Program-made: the position numbers and the translations under genes
Shown here: positions 1 through 7,941 of the stretch, one piece after another
Position numbering within the stretch: the stretch's first letter is position 1
Layout: each line of letters begins with the position of its first letter
From: JAIYCX01 sp964353175
Lineage (GTDB): Bacteria > Bdellovibrionota_C > UBA2361 > SZUA-149 > DAOLCO01
NCBI GenBank assembly: GCA_964353175.1
Contig: CAYGUX010000011.1
Location: forward strand, 1 to 64,000
Reading direction: 5' to 3'
DNA length: 64,000 bases
Notes under the pieces: model-generated
Told to the model about the DNA's origin: nothing
The model's input: only the letters and a program-made list of their open reading frames with translations
Databases searched by the model: none

Positions 1-282
1 ATACCACTCATCCCAATAACCTTGCTCCCACCCAACCCGTACTCGCCCTATCAACTCAAATCTCCCAGGGCTACCATTCCCAAACATATATTGCCCTCTA
101 GTACCTAACTGAAGAGCAGAGTAATCTTTAAGAAGTTCGGCAGACTTACCGACTTCTTCAAGATTCAAATCTTTTTTGATATGAGCGGTTGCACAAAAAG
201 CACAGACTGCAAAAATCGAGGCCCCAGATCTAAAATTTAGTGGGGCACCGCATCTTTTACATAAGTACGAGGAAGTATCCAT
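1..282 (-). CDS. DUF4178 protein with N-terminal zinc ribbon (partial)
   Basis: Partial gene: translation starts at 282 and runs off the left edge. The first 30 residues carry two CxxC pairs (C8/C11 and C27/C30), a small zinc ribbon. After a short linker the protein reads LQLGTRGQYMF, then FELIGRVRVGWEQGYWDEWY at the window edge; this G-R-V-R ... G-YWDEW pattern is characteristic of DUF4178. The family has no settled biochemistry. It is repeatedly found beside SPFH (virion-core-like), SpeD-like and DUF350 membrane genes, as here. The start lies 7 bp after the SPFH stop, without an obvious Shine-Dalgarno, so translation is probably coupled. The rest of the operon lies beyond position 1. Confidence 0.75.
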   Translation of the reverse strand, partial: MDTSSYLCKRCGAPLNFRSGASIFAVCAFCATAHIKKDLNLEEVGKSAELLKDYSALQLGTRGQYMFGNGSPGRFELIGRVRVGWEQGYWDEWY

Positions 283-289
283 TAGGAAA

Positions 290-1306
290 TTATAACTTAC
301 TTACAATTTCTTTTCTTTTAACTTCATATTCATCTTGATTTAATAGTCCTTGATCAAGTAGCTCTTTAAGACTCTTTAGTCTTTGAGCGGGATCGGCACT
401 TGTGGTTTGAGTAGAGGCAGATCCGGCATTAGGGTTAAATCCTTGCATAAACATTTGCCCTAATCCAAATCCCGCTCCAACTCCCACACCAGCTCCAGCT
501 ATTCCACCTTCATTCTGAGCGGCATCTCTAAGGGCTTGTAACTGTTGAAGCTCAACATAAGAAACTCCAGCTGCCTTAGCACCTTCAGCTTCGGCGGCTA
601 AATCTGCGATTCGGCCGATTCTTGTTTTAGTACCTTCATCAAATTCAGTACCTTCAATTCTAAAATCAGTAAGGCTAAATCCTAATTTATCTAAATCAAC
701 AGAAATTGAACTTAACAATTCTTTTGATAAATCTACTCTATGCTTATCTATTTCAATAAAACCATAACTTGCATTGGCAAAAATATTGGAAAGTTGTTCT
801 ACAAATCGATCAGCAAATACTACTCTTGCATCTTCCAACGTATAAACAGGTCTAGATCCTACAACATTCACAAAAAACATCTCTGGATCTTTGATTTGGA
901 ATGAAAAATTCCCAAAAGCCCTTAAACCTACTGGCAATTTATATATAGGGTCCAAGTATTTAATTAAAGAAGTAGTGCCCCATTTTTGATTAAGAAATTG
1001 TGTGCGCCAAAAAAAATAAATTCCAACCTTGTGCTCACTCTCAAAGGCTTGCATATATTTAGACAGAGTTGTCACAAATGGAAAGTTTGCGGACTTGATG
1101 TCGTATGTACCTTCCTCAAGGTGAACGGCCTGAATCTTTCCTTCATAAACAAAGATCACTCCTTGACCAGGATTGATTATTAGCTTGGAGGCATTCTTAA
1201 TTTCATCTCCATTCTCACTCCATAGTTCAAATAACTCACCAGGCTGACAATCATCCCACTGAATTACAGATCTAAGTTGGCCTTTAATTGTGTTCCAAAT
1301 ACCCAT
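290..1306 (-). CDS. SPFH-domain protein, YdjI / virion-core-like
   Basis: Soluble SPFH/band-7 protein of about 338 residues. The SPFH core spans roughly residues 25-240. A Gly/Ala-rich linker follows, then a C-terminal SHOCT-like helical hairpin (LKELLDQGLLNQDEYEVKRK). There is no transmembrane segment or signal peptide, which separates it from the membrane-anchored slipin at 31324-32058. I chose the ATG at 1306 because GGAGA precedes it by about 8 bases; an ATG at 1321 is also open. Family members of this kind are thought to form membrane-associated oligomeric scaffolds. Neighbours are DUF4178 (downstream) and SpeD-like (upstream), a recurring trio. The function is inferred from family and context only. 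Confidence 0.8.
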   Translation of the reverse strand: MGIWNTIKGQLRSVIQWDDCQPGELFELWSENGDEIKNASKLIINPGQGVIFVYEGKIQAVHLEEGTYDIKSANFPFVTTLSKYMQAFESEHKVGIYFFWRTQFLNQKWGTTSLIKYLDPIYKLPVGLRAFGNFSFQIKDPEMFFVNVVGSRPVYTLEDARVVFADRFVEQLSNIFANASYGFIEIDKHRVDLSKELLSSISVDLDKLGFSLTDFRIEGTEFDEGTKTRIGRIADLAAEAEGAKAAGVSYVELQQLQALRDAAQNEGGIAGAGVGVGAGFGLGQMFMQGFNPNAGSASTQTTSADPAQRLKSLKELLDQGLLNQDEYEVKRKEIVSKL

Positions 1307-1339
1307 ACGAGCGATCTCCATGAAATTATATAATTATTA

Positions 1340-1765
1340 CTAAAATGATACCTTAAATCCTCGATTGACCCAAATATTTTTTATTGTTTTAGACTTAAAT
1401 AATTGAGCTCCCCTTTCGATGACACTCTCCATCTCAATTTTCAAATTATCATCCTTCTTGCAACAGAAAAAATCCATGGCAACATAGTCATACTCAGGCC
1501 AAGTATGAAAATTTAGATGAGATTCAGATAGATTCAAAGATAAAGTAATAGAATTGGGGCCAAAATAATGTGCATGTTTTCCTAAAGTCTGCACACCAAT
1601 TTCATCTAGAATCTCTACCCAAGTTTGCATTAAAGCTTCCGTGAAACCTTCCTCAATACATAACTTGGACAAGTCACAACCTTCATACTCTACGATTGTA
1701 TGAAGACCGATTTTAGTGAATTCTATGTTTTTTTCCAAATTAATTTGTAGCGATAAGCTTTCCAA
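1340..1765 (-). CDS. speD: SpeD-like S-adenosylmethionine decarboxylase
   Basis: Pyruvoyl-dependent AdoMet decarboxylase of the small bacterial SpeD type, about 141 residues. The self-cleavage site E81-S82 lies in SESHLNFHTWPEY; H87 (+5) and C102 (+20) keep the spacing of the catalytic His and Cys in characterised SpeD proteins, so the enzyme looks intact. Its product, decarboxylated AdoMet, is normally the aminopropyl donor for spermidine synthesis, but no spermidine synthase is visible in the window. Placement between an SPFH gene and an unknown membrane protein suggests a role in that cluster rather than housekeeping polyamine synthesis. The start is uncertain: TTG at 1765 overlaps the upstream gene by 26 bp, while TTG at 1738 would remove the overlap. 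Confidence 0.85.
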   Translation of the reverse strand: MESLSLQINLEKNIEFTKIGLHTIVEYEGCDLSKLCIEEGFTEALMQTWVEILDEIGVQTLGKHAHYFGPNSITLSLNLSESHLNFHTWPEYDYVAMDFFCCKKDDNLKIEMESVIERGAQLFKSKTIKNIWVNRGFKVSF

Positions 1766-2732
1766 CTAACTCTGGGCTACTTAACTTCTCTAAAGTAAGT
1801 CCTCTCTTGAATGCCGCTCGGCCCATTGAACTTCCTAATTCATAATCAGGTCCAATATCAGTACTAGAAATAAATGTTGAAGCAGCAATTCCTAGATGGT
1901 CACTCAATTCATAGTGATACAAAAGATAACTTGTCTTTGCAAGCGCATCTAAATCTAAGGGATATATTATTACGGCTTTCTCTTCAGCCATTAATCTCGC
2001 GCTTAAAATATCTAAAGCACAAAGGGGATGCTTTTGCATAAAGTCTATTTCACTTTCCAGGAAAGGCTTCCTGTAAGCGAGTGACAGATCAGATAACAGC
2101 ATTCGATCTAGGACAATATGATCCTCCTCTACCTCTCTAATGGGCACTTGATATCTTTTGCTCAAAATGGAAATTTCCAAATCGCCTTGTAGCTGAATGG
2201 GAGTTCTCTTCCATACCATAATCGCATCTCTTATTTTCTCCTGATAGGATTTAAAATCATAAAATGGTTTAATGTCTATTTCTCTTTCAAATGAGCCGTT
2301 TCTAATTAGGAACCTTTGATAATCATAGGAACTTGTCGCTACACTTTTTTCTGGTAACAACTTTGATTTAATTACCAGGCCATCAAATGAGGATTCCAAC
2401 ACAATCTTCTGCTGCTTAAAGCTTTCAAGTGGAAGGACTCTAATTGAAATCTCATCTCCACTAAGTATCAAACCAATCTTATTCAAGTCTGGATATTGAT
2501 ATTCAAAATCTAAACTAACTCCTTTTGCCTTTATACCGATAGGAAGAGCGAAAGTATACTTATTAGCACTATACTTTGGTTCAAGTAGTCCTAAACTAGG
2601 CAAGACCTTATCCACTAATGGGCTAACAAAGGTCGGAGCAAAATAATTTACAACAGGAGGCATTGTAAGTACTACTACAACTAACACTAGAAGTAGAATT
2701 AACTTAAAAACAGTAGAAATAAAAGATCCCAT
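1740..2732 (-). CDS. single-pass membrane protein of unknown function
   Basis: I do not recognise this family. With an ATG at 2732 (AGGG five bases upstream, and no overlap with pgsA) the protein has about 330 residues; an ATG at 2771 would overlap the pgsA 3' end by 32 bp. One strong transmembrane helix lies near the N terminus (around residues 5-27). It is followed by a long, mainly beta-strand-like soluble region and a more helical C terminus (about residues 215-330) with no recognisable catalytic motif. The gene sits between pgsA and speD in a tightly packed run that continues into the SPFH and DUF4178 genes. It may be a membrane partner of that system, taking the place that DUF350 often has in related clusters; this is inference from position only. 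Confidence 0.6.
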   Translation of the reverse strand: MGSFISTVFKLILLLVLVVVVLTMPPVVNYFAPTFVSPLVDKVLPSLGLLEPKYSANKYTFALPIGIKAKGVSLDFEYQYPDLNKIGLILSGDEISIRVLPLESFKQQKIVLESSFDGLVIKSKLLPEKSVATSSYDYQRFLIRNGSFEREIDIKPFYDFKSYQEKIRDAIMVWKRTPIQLQGDLEISILSKRYQVPIREVEEDHIVLDRMLLSDLSLAYRKPFLESEIDFMQKHPLCALDILSARLMAEEKAVIIYPLDLDALAKTSYLLYHYELSDHLGIAASTFISSTDIGPDYELGSSMGRAAFKRGLTLEKLSSPELVGKLIATN

Positions 2733-2739
2733 GTAAGCC

Positions 2740-3375
2740 CTATTTAAAAACGTTTCGTAAGTTGATGGCATATTGCACTCCGGATACTATGGAGAATGCT
2801 AAAGCTATCCAGAGAAAAATCATACCAGACAAATGAAAATCGATTAAAGTATTGTATATTTCATAAGGCTCTTTGATCAGTAGGCAAATTATCGCTATAA
2901 ATGTCCATGCTGTTTTATGTTTAGCCAATTCTGATGCAGGGACAACTACACCTTGTATTGCAGCGAGCGAACGAAGTCCTGTAACCATAAACTCTCTAGC
3001 TAATAATAACACTACAATCCATGCAGGTACTTGTTGTTGACTTGTTGCAGAGCACAACATTACTAAGGCTGACATGACTAGAATTTTATCCGCCAAAGGA
3101 TCTAACAAAGTCCCTAGGATACTTTGAGCATCATATAATCTAGCAATATATCCGTCTAACCAATCTGTAAAACTAGCAATAACAAAGATAATCATTGCCC
3201 AAAATCCCATCTGAGGTGAAGGTTCAATTAATAACATCACGAATACTGGCACAGCTAGTATTCGTAGCAATGTAAGAATATTGGGAAGTTGCTTCCCAAT
3301 ATAATTTTGATAAGCATCAAACTTGGGATACTTTTTAGAAAAGTAGTTTAGAATATAACGAAAAAATTGTTTCAA
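2740..3375 (-). CDS. pgsA: CDP-diacylglycerol--glycerol-3-phosphate phosphatidyltransferase
   Basis: Integral membrane enzyme of 211 residues that makes phosphatidylglycerol phosphate from CDP-diacylglycerol and glycerol 3-phosphate, the committed step to PG and cardiolipin. The CDP-alcohol phosphotransferase signature D-G-x2-A-R-x8-G-x3-D-x3-D is seen as DGYIAR ... GTLLDPLADK. Several hydrophobic helices surround it, and the length is typical of PgsA. It lies 16 bp after the lytic transglycosylase gene and just before the membrane-protein/SpeD/SPFH run, so these genes may be co-transcribed. Confidence 0.92.
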   Translation of the reverse strand: MKQFFRYILNYFSKKYPKFDAYQNYIGKQLPNILTLLRILAVPVFVMLLIEPSPQMGFWAMIIFVIASFTDWLDGYIARLYDAQSILGTLLDPLADKILVMSALVMLCSATSQQQVPAWIVVLLLAREFMVTGLRSLAAIQGVVVPASELAKHKTAWTFIAIICLLIKEPYEIYNTLIDFHLSGMIFLWIALAFSIVSGVQYAINLRNVFK

Positions 3376-3391
3376 AATTCAGCGTAAAAAT

Positions 3392-4162
3392 TCAGGGTTT
3401 TTTATTAGTTATAGTTCCTAGCCTAGCTTTTGAAGTTTCTCCAGCTATTTTTTCTACTTTAGTATTAGAACCTGAAAAGTTACTTTTATATTGCCTATGG
3501 AGGCTCAAAACCTTGCTAACATAATCAATAGTCTCCCTATATGGTGGCACACCATTAAATTTGTCAACAGAGCCTTCTCCGGCATTATATCCTGCCAGCA
3601 CATGCCTTAAATTCCCATTAAACCTATCATATAACCACTTTAGGTACTTCACTCCCCCATTGATATTCTCTATCGCGTGGAAGGAATTAGTGACGCCAAA
3701 TCGTTTGGCCGTAGGTGGCATGAGTTGCATCAGACCTTGTGCACCTGCAGATGACACTGCCCGTGGATTAAATGCTGATTCAACATGCATAACCGCCTTA
3801 ACTAGCGATGCTTCCAGATTATATTCTCTAGCTAGTTCTAAAATTGTGGAATCAAAAGCACTAGGTTTTGGTTTTGTACTATAATTATACCCTAAACCTC
3901 TATGGTAAACGAAAACTGACTTCTGTGGGGTTTTTGGAGATACGATGTAGTATTTCTTACCTACTGGCTTCCTAGTAGAGAAGGTGACTGTTCCCCTACC
4001 GTTTGTATATCCATAAAGCTTGTCCGCATAAGAATCAGACGAAACTAAAAATAACACGCCAAAGCAAACAATTATAAACTTAAAACTAATAGCTCTTTGA
4101 GTCTTTCTTTTTTTCAAAATAGTATTTACGATCTTTCTATTAAATTCACTAAAGATTAACAT
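3392..4162 (-). CDS. soluble lytic murein transglycosylase-like protein (SLT family)
   Basis: Probably periplasmic peptidoglycan lytic transglycosylase. A basic N-terminal stretch and a hydrophobic segment ending in DSYA form a signal peptide. The C-terminal SLT domain has the catalytic Glu in MHVESAFNPRAVSS, then AQGLMQLMPPTAKRFGV and LAGYNAGEG. A short region after the signal peptide (KLYGYTNGRGTVTFSTRKP) resembles a DUF4124-like module. The ATG at 4162 overlaps the divergent nadB start codon as CATG. A TTG at 4117 would give a cleaner signal peptide and leave about 43 bp for promoters. A further upstream start inside nadB (4279) looks wrong because it yields a non-signal N terminus. Confidence 0.88.
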   Translation of the reverse strand: MLIFSEFNRKIVNTILKKRKTQRAISFKFIIVCFGVLFLVSSDSYADKLYGYTNGRGTVTFSTRKPVGKKYYIVSPKTPQKSVFVYHRGLGYNYSTKPKPSAFDSTILELAREYNLEASLVKAVMHVESAFNPRAVSSAGAQGLMQLMPPTAKRFGVTNSFHAIENINGGVKYLKWLYDRFNGNLRHVLAGYNAGEGSVDKFNGVPPYRETIDYVSKVLSLHRQYKSNFSGSNTKVEKIAGETSKARLGTITNKKP

Positions 4163-5687
4163 GATTTCATCAGATTTCCTAGTAATCGGCTCCGGTATAG
4201 CAGGCCTCATATATGCATTAGATGCCTCTAAATACGGTGATGTCACCATTATTTGCAAGCAGAATCCCCAAGATGGCAATACTAATTATGCTCAAGGCGG
4301 AATAGCCTCAGTAACCGACTCTAAAGACTCAATTAATTCCCACTTCCAAGACACCCTCCTTGCAGGTGCAGGTTTATGTAATAAGGAAATTGTAGATTTA
4401 GTGGTTAGTGAAGGCCCAAATGTAATTAAACATTTAGTAAATCTTGGTACTAGGTTTGATAAGAATTTTGACGGTAATTTTAGCTTGGGGAAAGAGGGAG
4501 GACATTCCGATCGCAGAATTTTACATTTTGGAGATAGTACTGGAGCAGAAATTCAAAGGGCTTTATTGGAGAGAGTCTCGCTTGAACGGAATATTACAAT
4601 ACTAAAAAATCATATTGCAATTGATTTAATTCAAGATGTAAACAACAGAGTCCTTGGTTGTTATTCGTTAAATATTGAGACCAATAAACCAGAAACCCTA
4701 GGCGCTAAAATTACGATGCTTGCAAGTGGTGGTGTCGGGAAGGTATATCTTTATACGACTAATCCTGATGTTGCTACTGGAGACGGGGTTGCCATGGCTT
4801 ATAGAGCAAACGCCAATATTGCTAATATGGAATTTATCCAATTCCACCCTACTTGCCTTTTCCACCCACATGCAAAAAATTTCCTTATTACGGAAGCAAT
4901 AAGGGGTGAAGGAGGCATACTATTAAATAGAGCAGGGAACAATTTTATGGCAGGAACTGATCCAAGGTCAGAACTTGCTCCTAGAGATATTGTTGCTAGA
5001 GCCATTGATAAGGAATTAAAGACAAGTGGTGAAGACTGTGTATTTCTAGATGTCTCTCATAAAAATAAAGAATTCCTAATTTCTCGATTCCCAATGATTT
5101 ACCAAAAGCTACTTAGTTTTGGCATCGATTTAACTAAAGAGCCCATACCTGTGGTTCCAGCCGCACACTACTCCTGCGGAGGTGTCGTTACTGATATTGA
5201 TGCAAAAACCAACCTAGAAAACTTACTAGCATCAGGAGAAGTTAGCTGTACGGGATTACATGGGGCTAATAGACTTGCATCAAACTCCCTTCTTGAAGCA
5301 GTAGTATTTTCAAGAAGAGCGGGCACAGTCTCTAAAGATCTTATAAAAAATATTCAAGCTCCCAAAAACCTTCCGCAGTGGGATGATCTAGATACAAGCA
5401 AAAGTGAAGAAGAGGTACTAATAACTCATTCATGGGACGAAGTTCGACGAACCATGTGGAATCTAGTGGGAATAGTTAGAAGCACAGATAGATTACTTAG
5501 CGCGAAGAGAAGAATCGAGTTCATCCAACATGAAAACAATGACTACTACTGGAAATACAAAGTAACTAAGAACTCATTAGAATTGAGAAATATTATTGAT
5601 GTTGCTCTATTGATTATAGAAAGTAGTCTGGCTAGAAAAAGCAGCCAAGGCCTACATTACTTAATAGATGAAATTTCGAATAAATGA
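4161..5687 (+). CDS. nadB: L-aspartate oxidase
   Basis: FAD-dependent flavoprotein of 508 residues oxidising L-aspartate to iminoaspartate, the first step of de novo NAD synthesis. The N terminus has the dinucleotide-binding VIGSGIAGL motif. Active-site and FAD-contact stretches include NYAQGGIAS, GGHSDRRILHFGDSTG, ELAPRDIVARAI and GLHGANRLASNSLLEA. The C-terminal helical domain is complete. The short N terminus, the APRD and HGANRL contexts and the lack of a dedicated fumarate reductase partner fit NadB rather than FrdA/SdhA. The gene is monocistronic, convergent with asmA (21 bp apart). nadA and nadC are not in the window. Confidence 0.95.
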   Translation: MISSDFLVIGSGIAGLIYALDASKYGDVTIICKQNPQDGNTNYAQGGIASVTDSKDSINSHFQDTLLAGAGLCNKEIVDLVVSEGPNVIKHLVNLGTRFDKNFDGNFSLGKEGGHSDRRILHFGDSTGAEIQRALLERVSLERNITILKNHIAIDLIQDVNNRVLGCYSLNIETNKPETLGAKITMLASGGVGKVYLYTTNPDVATGDGVAMAYRANANIANMEFIQFHPTCLFHPHAKNFLITEAIRGEGGILLNRAGNNFMAGTDPRSELAPRDIVARAIDKELKTSGEDCVFLDVSHKNKEFLISRFPMIYQKLLSFGIDLTKEPIPVVPAAHYSCGGVVTDIDAKTNLENLLASGEVSCTGLHGANRLASNSLLEAVVFSRRAGTVSKDLIKNIQAPKNLPQWDDLDTSKSEEEVLITHSWDEVRRTMWNLVGIVRSTDRLLSAKRRIEFIQHENNDYYWKYKVTKNSLELRNIIDVALLIIESSLARKSSQGLHYLIDEISNK

Positions 5688-5708
5688 GTTCCCAACTTAG
5701 GGCCAAAT

Positions 5709-7940
5709 CTAATTACCAAAAAAGCCATCCACGACTCCACCCAATCCTGGCATTACCTTCTCTAAGGCTTTCTTCCCTTGTTCCCTTACCTGAGCAGTTG
5801 CTTGCGACTTTAGTAGCTTTTCCATATTAGGGTAAACTAAAGGGGTACCATCTTTAGATTTAGAAATAGTAACTGGAATTAATATAGTGCCATCAAAACT
5901 CTTGATCTTACTAATTTCCTTTGAACGAGACTCTAAAATCGTTACCAATTCCTTGTCTATAACTAGATCAATATCAAAATTTAAATCCCCTGCTTTAATT
6001 CCTCCCTTTCCTTCGATATGATATCCCTTAGACTGGGCAGTCAAAGATTGTATTTCCACATTAGGTCCGGATAAGGAGCCCTTAATATTTGCAGTTGAAA
6101 AATTTGAATTCTCTGCCAGTAAGATCACCTTATATGAATCTGGCAAGGAATTAGTCATAGCTTCCTTAATACCTGGAATTTTATCCAATGCAGATGCCAC
6201 TTTAGTAAATAGATTAAATCCAATGATAGAAAAATCTGTTAGACTCGCGCTATAGGTACCAGAGAGCGCTTTATCCCCTGAAAGGTCCACACTAGCTTTA
6301 TTCAATAAACCACTGATTGGTAACTTTTGAGAGCCTTCAGTTGGTGCTAACGATAGGAGGTCAGTCAAACTAGACTTCTGAAGTTCAAGCCCAATCTGCT
6401 TATTACCTAGAGCGCCTTGCTTGAATTCCAAATTAAGAACACCCTCTGCTCCAATATTCAATACCAAGGGACTAACATCAAGATCCTTACCTTCTTTCTT
6501 TTCTAATATCTTAACTAAAACTTTATTCAAGATTAACTTAGTGCTATTAATTTCTGATTGTTCACCTTTGCAACTAACATTTATTAAGCCACCATCGGAC
6601 TCTCGAACAATCTCACAATTAGTTTCAGCTAAAGTGCCACTATACTTAAAATCTTCAGCCTTCCCCGCTACCTTTAATAAATCCATAACATTACTTTTAT
6701 TCAATTTAAAAAGGAGATTTAAAGGACGATCCTTTAATGTTGCAACGGAACCACCAAAATTTTTAAGTTGCCCGCTCAAATTAAATATAGCAGAATCATA
6801 ATTTGCATCGATATTTAAAGCCAAGTGATTTTCTGTAGCAGTACTCAAATCAATCTTACCTTTAATTGGATACTGATTAAGAATTGGTACGCTAGATTTC
6901 AGTTCATCAAGATCAAACAATGATTTCAGACCACTCTGAGTAAAAGAACTATTAGTAGTATGCAATGATAAGTCATCAATATCCAAATCAGCACCCTTAA
7001 ATTCTACTCCCAAACCTTTCAGTAAAATCTCTTCACCAAGCTTTATCGAATCAAAGGAGACGTCTAAACTTTCTCCAACTTTTTTATCGAAGAACTCCTT
7101 AAATATCACACCTAAGGACTGTAAATTGAGCTTAATATCTGATAAAGAATTCTTATCTAGCTCTTTTTTAAATTTCAATTTCCCAGAAAGTCCTCCTTCT
7201 ACCTTCGCAGGTAAAGGCTCTTTCACAAAGGTAACCAACCAACGACTAATATCTGAGACTAGGAAACTAAGGTCAACTTCAACTCTATTTAAATCAGACT
7301 CCAATAGTCTTGCAGTAACATCTACAGTATCCTTACCCGCCAAAATCTCTGAAACTATGACAGTATCCAGACCATCTTCATTTGCAGTTGCCTTAAGGTT
7401 ATCGATGGCAATAGAGGTTTGATGTAATTCATCATAAATTTCTACCTTAACATCATCAATAGTCGCCTTTGATATTTTCAAAGGTAGTTTAGATTCCTGT
7501 GATCCACCTTTGGCTCCAGTATTATCGACTTGTTTAATGGGAGTAGTAGTTTCAGCTGAATTAGAATCAAGCTTATCAGCTTTTAGGAATAGGAATTTGC
7601 CTTCTTTAGTTTTTATAGCTTTAAGAGATCCTCCAGAAAGTGCAAATGAGGCAATCTCCACCTTTCCACCTAATAAGCTAGGAAGCGAGACGAACAGCTG
7701 AGCTTCTTCTATTTTGTTTTCAAGATTACCAGAACCAGTTTGAATCCCTTTTAATGTAAATCCAGGATTAGGGAATATTGATACTTCGATACTTTCAATA
7801 TCTAAGGGAACTCCCAATGGTTCCTGAATCGATGCTAAAAGAGTCGGTTTAGCTCTTTCAAGTATTGGGTTAATAAAAAGTATCCCGCCACCAATTATTA
7901 AAACAACAATAGATACTAAAACTATTAAAAAATTTTTCAA
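5709..7940 (-). CDS. AsmA family envelope protein
   Basis: 743-residue protein with one N-terminal transmembrane helix (about residues 4-25) and a very long beta-strand-rich periplasmic part. The opening after the helix, including FPNPGFTLKGIQTGSG, and the C-terminal stretch ending in VRGQGKKALEKVMPG-like sequence are AsmA-like. AsmA proteins of Gram-negative bacteria are implicated in lipid transport or outer-membrane homeostasis between the two membranes. The gene follows murE by one base, so it is the last gene of the dcw operon here, an uncommon place for it. It points to an outer membrane in this organism. The substrate is unknown. Confidence 0.8.
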   Translation of the reverse strand: MKNFLIVLVSIVVLIIGGGILFINPILERAKPTLLASIQEPLGVPLDIESIEVSIFPNPGFTLKGIQTGSGNLENKIEEAQLFVSLPSLLGGKVEIASFALSGGSLKAIKTKEGKFLFLKADKLDSNSAETTTPIKQVDNTGAKGGSQESKLPLKISKATIDDVKVEIYDELHQTSIAIDNLKATANEDGLDTVIVSEILAGKDTVDVTARLLESDLNRVEVDLSFLVSDISRWLVTFVKEPLPAKVEGGLSGKLKFKKELDKNSLSDIKLNLQSLGVIFKEFFDKKVGESLDVSFDSIKLGEEILLKGLGVEFKGADLDIDDLSLHTTNSSFTQSGLKSLFDLDELKSSVPILNQYPIKGKIDLSTATENHLALNIDANYDSAIFNLSGQLKNFGGSVATLKDRPLNLLFKLNKSNVMDLLKVAGKAEDFKYSGTLAETNCEIVRESDGGLINVSCKGEQSEINSTKLILNKVLVKILEKKEGKDLDVSPLVLNIGAEGVLNLEFKQGALGNKQIGLELQKSSLTDLLSLAPTEGSQKLPISGLLNKASVDLSGDKALSGTYSASLTDFSIIGFNLFTKVASALDKIPGIKEAMTNSLPDSYKVILLAENSNFSTANIKGSLSGPNVEIQSLTAQSKGYHIEGKGGIKAGDLNFDIDLVIDKELVTILESRSKEISKIKSFDGTILIPVTISKSKDGTPLVYPNMEKLLKSQATAQVREQGKKALEKVMPGLGGVVDGFFGN

Positions 7941-7941
7941 T

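Noticed and set aside
1..1306. SPFH/virion-core-like protein as a sign of prophage
   Set aside because: The virion-core name is historical; no phage structural, integrase or lysis genes are near.
4161..5687. Fumarate reductase or succinate dehydrogenase flavoprotein
   Set aside because: The overall sequence, N-terminal length and lack of partner subunits match NadB.
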